15,185 bases of DNA from an uncultured Oscillospiraceae bacterium. Its GTDB lineage: Bacteria > Bacillota_A > Clostridia > Oscillospirales > Oscillospiraceae. The notes beneath the pieces were generated by a model, which was not told where the DNA came from, made no database searches, and saw only the letters and a list, made by a program, of their open reading frames with translations. The first letter of the stretch is position 1, and every line of letters starts with the position of its first letter. Positions 13,092 to 15,185 of this stretch are shown here, piece by piece. The stretch is from assembly GCA_900754605.1 (NCBI GenBank), contig CAAEDK010000257.1, positions 1-15,185 on the forward strand, read 5' to 3'. A program made the translations under genes and the position numbers.

Positions 13092-15026
13092 ATGATGGAA
13101 AAATGTAACTACAGGAAAGACCCTCACCAAGATATCGACCATGTCTTCCGGGACTTGCTCCCGGCTCACGGGATGGTGGAGCGTCCGGCACAGGTGGAAC
13201 TGAGCCATCAGATGCTGGACACCATGCTGAATGGTAGCATTGCCCTGTGCGATGCCGGGACAGGCATTGGAAAAACATACGCCTATCTGGTAGCAGGGGT
13301 AGTGTTTCGGCGATACCGGTCACGTGCCGGTCTGCCGAACCAGCCCCTGCTGATCTCCACCTCCAGCATCGCACTCCAGGGTGCGATCATCCACGATTAC
13401 CTTCCATTTCTCTCCAAAGTTATGATGGCTGATGGTATGTTGGACAGTCCACTCCGAGCAGTGCTGCGGAAAGGAAAATCCCACTATGTCTGTGATGCCC
13501 GCCTGATGAAGCGGCTCCAGACCGCGAACCTGGATCGGAAGAACCCGCTGGCAAAAGCGGCACTCCTCTCCATGAGAGACCATTTGGACCTGGACATGGC
13601 CCCTCATCTCAGCGGATATGACCGTGAACGGATCTGTGTTCCTCCAACGTGTGACTGCGGCAAGACTGAATGCCGCTATCTCTGCTATCTGGATGTGTGT
13701 GCCTCAGAGAGATATGCCATCCAGGTTTGTAATCACAACCTCCTTCTGGCCGACGCCATTCACCAAGGGAGTGGGAAACGCCCCATTCTGCCGGATAGCT
13801 GCGCCATCGTAATGGATGAGGCCCACAAGTTGCCGGAGACCGCTCGGCAGATGTTCGGTATTACACTGGCAGCAGGAGAACTGCATACTCTATGTAGAAA
13901 ACTGCGGAGGGAGCAGTTCCTGCTGGCGGCGGAGACCTTGGAGGACACGGCAGGGCTTCTGCTGTCTGAGATAGCCAAGCCCTGGAGCGGAGACAGCTCC
14001 TTTTCTCATTTCAGCATCCCCCTGGATGGGGTGGAACGTACCTTGTCGGTGATCCACCGACAGATCCGGCGGATGCTGACTGCCGGCACCAGGATGGAAT
14101 TGGAGCGAGTGCTGGATAAAACGAAGCTGTTCTGCCTGCACCAGCCGGACATGGTGTATTACACCGCTGAGGACGAGACTGGCGGTTCCATGCTGTGTGC
14201 CTCTGCTACGGATCTTACAGCACAGCTCCGGCAGACGCTATGGCAGCAGGACCGGCCCATGATACTGGCTTCCGGCACGCTGGCAGTGGGCAGCAACTTC
14301 CGGCGGTTCAAAGAGGAAACTGGCCTGCTGGCCGAGGGGAGAGTGCGGGAGCATATCGCACCCTCTCCCTTCGACTACCAGCGAAACTGTCTGCTGTACC
14401 TGCCCCCAATAACGCCCAGCCAGGCCGACAGCGATTACTATGACGACCTTGCGGAACAGATCGTCAAGCTGTTGGACGCAGCTAACGGCCACGCCCTGGG
14501 GCTGTTTACCTCCTACGCGGCCATGTCCGCTGTGCGTGAACGGCTGAAACAGCGGGACTTGCCCTATCCCGTGTTGACTCTGGGCCGGAACGGCGGACAC
14601 ACGATGTCGGAGTTTATGGCTCATCCAGGCAGTGTTCTGCTGGCTGCTGGAGCGGCGTGGGAAGGTTTTGATTTTCCTGGAGACTGCGTATCTCTGCTCA
14701 TCCTCCCCAGGCTGCCGTTCCCGATGCCGGACGCAGTGAAGGAACAGGAGCGGATGAAACACGCCACGCTTCACGATTTTCTCCGGGCCGTGGTGGTGCC
14801 GGAGATGCAGATCAAACTGCGTCAGGGATTCGGGCGGGCGATCCGCACTGAGACAGATACCTGTGTGGTCGCTATCCTGGATGAACGTGCTGGGAAGAAT
14901 CGGCGCTATTTCCGGGACGTGCTGACTGCTTTGCCGGAAGTGCCGGTCACCCACAGCCTGAAGGATGTGGAGCGGTTCATACGGGCTGTGAAGCCGGAAG
15001 GCTACTTCCTGGAGGGCGCGGCATGA
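13092..15026 (+). CDS. DinG/XPD-type iron-sulfur DNA helicase
   Basis: A 644-residue superfamily 2 helicase that unwinds DNA 5' to 3' by ATP hydrolysis in characterised relatives. TGAGGA precedes two adjacent ATGs (13092 or 13095). Visible motifs in order: a Q motif with R31 and Q34; Walker A DAGTGIGKT (54-62); C134 in HYVC, and C187, C189, C194 and C198 in TCDCGKTECRYLC, which supply the iron-sulfur cluster ligands; CNHNLLLAD (213-221); the DEAH box (242-245); ASGTL (393-397); WEGFDFPG (523-530); and QGFGRAIRTETD (578-589) with the arginine finger. All are intact, so it is likely active. Length matches DinG-like proteins lacking the exonuclease domain found in some DinG. The next gene overlaps its stop. 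In this setting it probably serves replication or transfer of an integrated element rather than SOS repair. Confidence 0.92.
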   Translation: MMEKCNYRKDPHQDIDHVFRDLLPAHGMVERPAQVELSHQMLDTMLNGSIALCDAGTGIGKTYAYLVAGVVFRRYRSRAGLPNQPLLISTSSIALQGAIIHDYLPFLSKVMMADGMLDSPLRAVLRKGKSHYVCDARLMKRLQTANLDRKNPLAKAALLSMRDHLDLDMAPHLSGYDRERICVPPTCDCGKTECRYLCYLDVCASERYAIQVCNHNLLLADAIHQGSGKRPILPDSCAIVMDEAHKLPETARQMFGITLAAGELHTLCRKLRREQFLLAAETLEDTAGLLLSEIAKPWSGDSSFSHFSIPLDGVERTLSVIHRQIRRMLTAGTRMELERVLDKTKLFCLHQPDMVYYTAEDETGGSMLCASATDLTAQLRQTLWQQDRPMILASGTLAVGSNFRRFKEETGLLAEGRVREHIAPSPFDYQRNCLLYLPPITPSQADSDYYDDLAEQIVKLLDAANGHALGLFTSYAAMSAVRERLKQRDLPYPVLTLGRNGGHTMSEFMAHPGSVLLAAGAAWEGFDFPGDCVSLLILPRLPFPMPDAVKEQERMKHATLHDFLRAVVVPEMQIKLRQGFGRAIRTETDTCVVAILDERAGKNRRYFRDVLTALPEVPVTHSLKDVERFIRAVKPEGYFLEGAA

Positions 15027-15175
15027 GCAACATCAAAACAGAACTGCAATACCGGATCGCCCTGGGTATCCTGGGACAGATGTGTTCAGCTGGCCTTGTC
15101 AACGACCAGGAGGCAGAGACCATCCGGCGGCTGGCAGCAGAGAAATACCGCCCGGAAACTGTTCGGGGATTGTAA
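15023..15175 (+). CDS. Small SHOCT-like protein
   Basis: A 50-residue protein, too short for most gene finders, whose ATG overlaps the helicase stop (ATGA), so translation is coupled. It starts MSNIKTELQYRIALGILGQM, and the central ILGQMCSAGLVNDQEAETI matches the SHOCT pattern of a hydrophobic helix, a G-L/I turn and an acidic helix. The end KYRPETVRGL is of the kind that SHOCT-like proteins before site-specific recombinases show in Clostridia. Its molecular role is unknown. Its stop overlaps the next start codon (TAATG). Confidence 0.75.
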   Translation: MSNIKTELQYRIALGILGQMCSAGLVNDQEAETIRRLAAEKYRPETVRGL

Positions 15176-15185
15176 TGGATATTCC
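15175..15185 (+). CDS. Start of a further coupled gene, cut by window end
   Basis: An ATG at 15175-15177 overlaps the stop of the SHOCT-like gene and opens MDI before the sequence ends. CGGGGA lies a few bases before it. By context a site-specific recombinase is expected, but nothing of the protein can be seen. Confidence 0.35.

Overview
The window looks like accessory DNA from a low-to-mid GC Gram-positive bacterium. The strong AGGAGG-type ribosome binding sites, the ECF sigma factor paired with a DUF4367-like membrane anti-sigma, and the DeoR-like regulator / DinG-like helicase / SHOCT-like small protein series are typical of gut Clostridia (Oscillospiraceae or Lachnospiraceae type). The lineage is an inference from gene content, not from a marker gene.

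Left part, minus strand (1-9427): a polymorphic toxin locus. A 2738-residue Sec-exported RHS/YD-repeat protein has a Pro/Glu/Ser/Thr-rich linker, a very long YD-repeat shell, a canonical RHS core ending in DPDG, and a variable tip that ends in a GIY-YIG nuclease domain. It is followed 25 bases later by a 278-residue presumed immunity protein, and 70 bases after that by the start of a second immunity-like gene that runs off the window. The two immunity genes share a nearly identical, GC-rich N-terminal domain. In the complete gene the C-terminal part is much more AT-rich, as is the toxin tip, so tip and immunity specificity domain look like a co-acquired module.

Middle part, plus strand (9428-12395): an AT-rich divergent intergenic region with a hairpin touching the ribosome binding site of a small XRE-type regulator, a terminator, then an apparent operon of an ECF-type sigma factor, a single-pass membrane anti-sigma candidate and a small secreted protein, closed by a strong terminator. 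A second strong terminator follows with no convincing gene in front of it.

Right part, plus strand (12467-15185): a GC-richer block with a DeoR-type winged-helix regulator, a 313-base non-coding stretch holding two strong inverted repeats, a DinG/XPD-type iron-sulfur helicase, an overlapping 50-residue SHOCT-like protein, and an overlapping start codon of a further gene at the window edge. This arrangement is what integrative elements of Clostridia show just upstream of a serine recombinase, but the recombinase itself lies outside the window.

Working model: the XRE regulator sits divergently from the RHS toxin and is the obvious candidate to control it. The sigma/anti-sigma/secreted-protein operon is a separate envelope-sensing unit whose link to the toxin is only positional. 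The right block is probably the mobilisation end of the element carrying the cargo.
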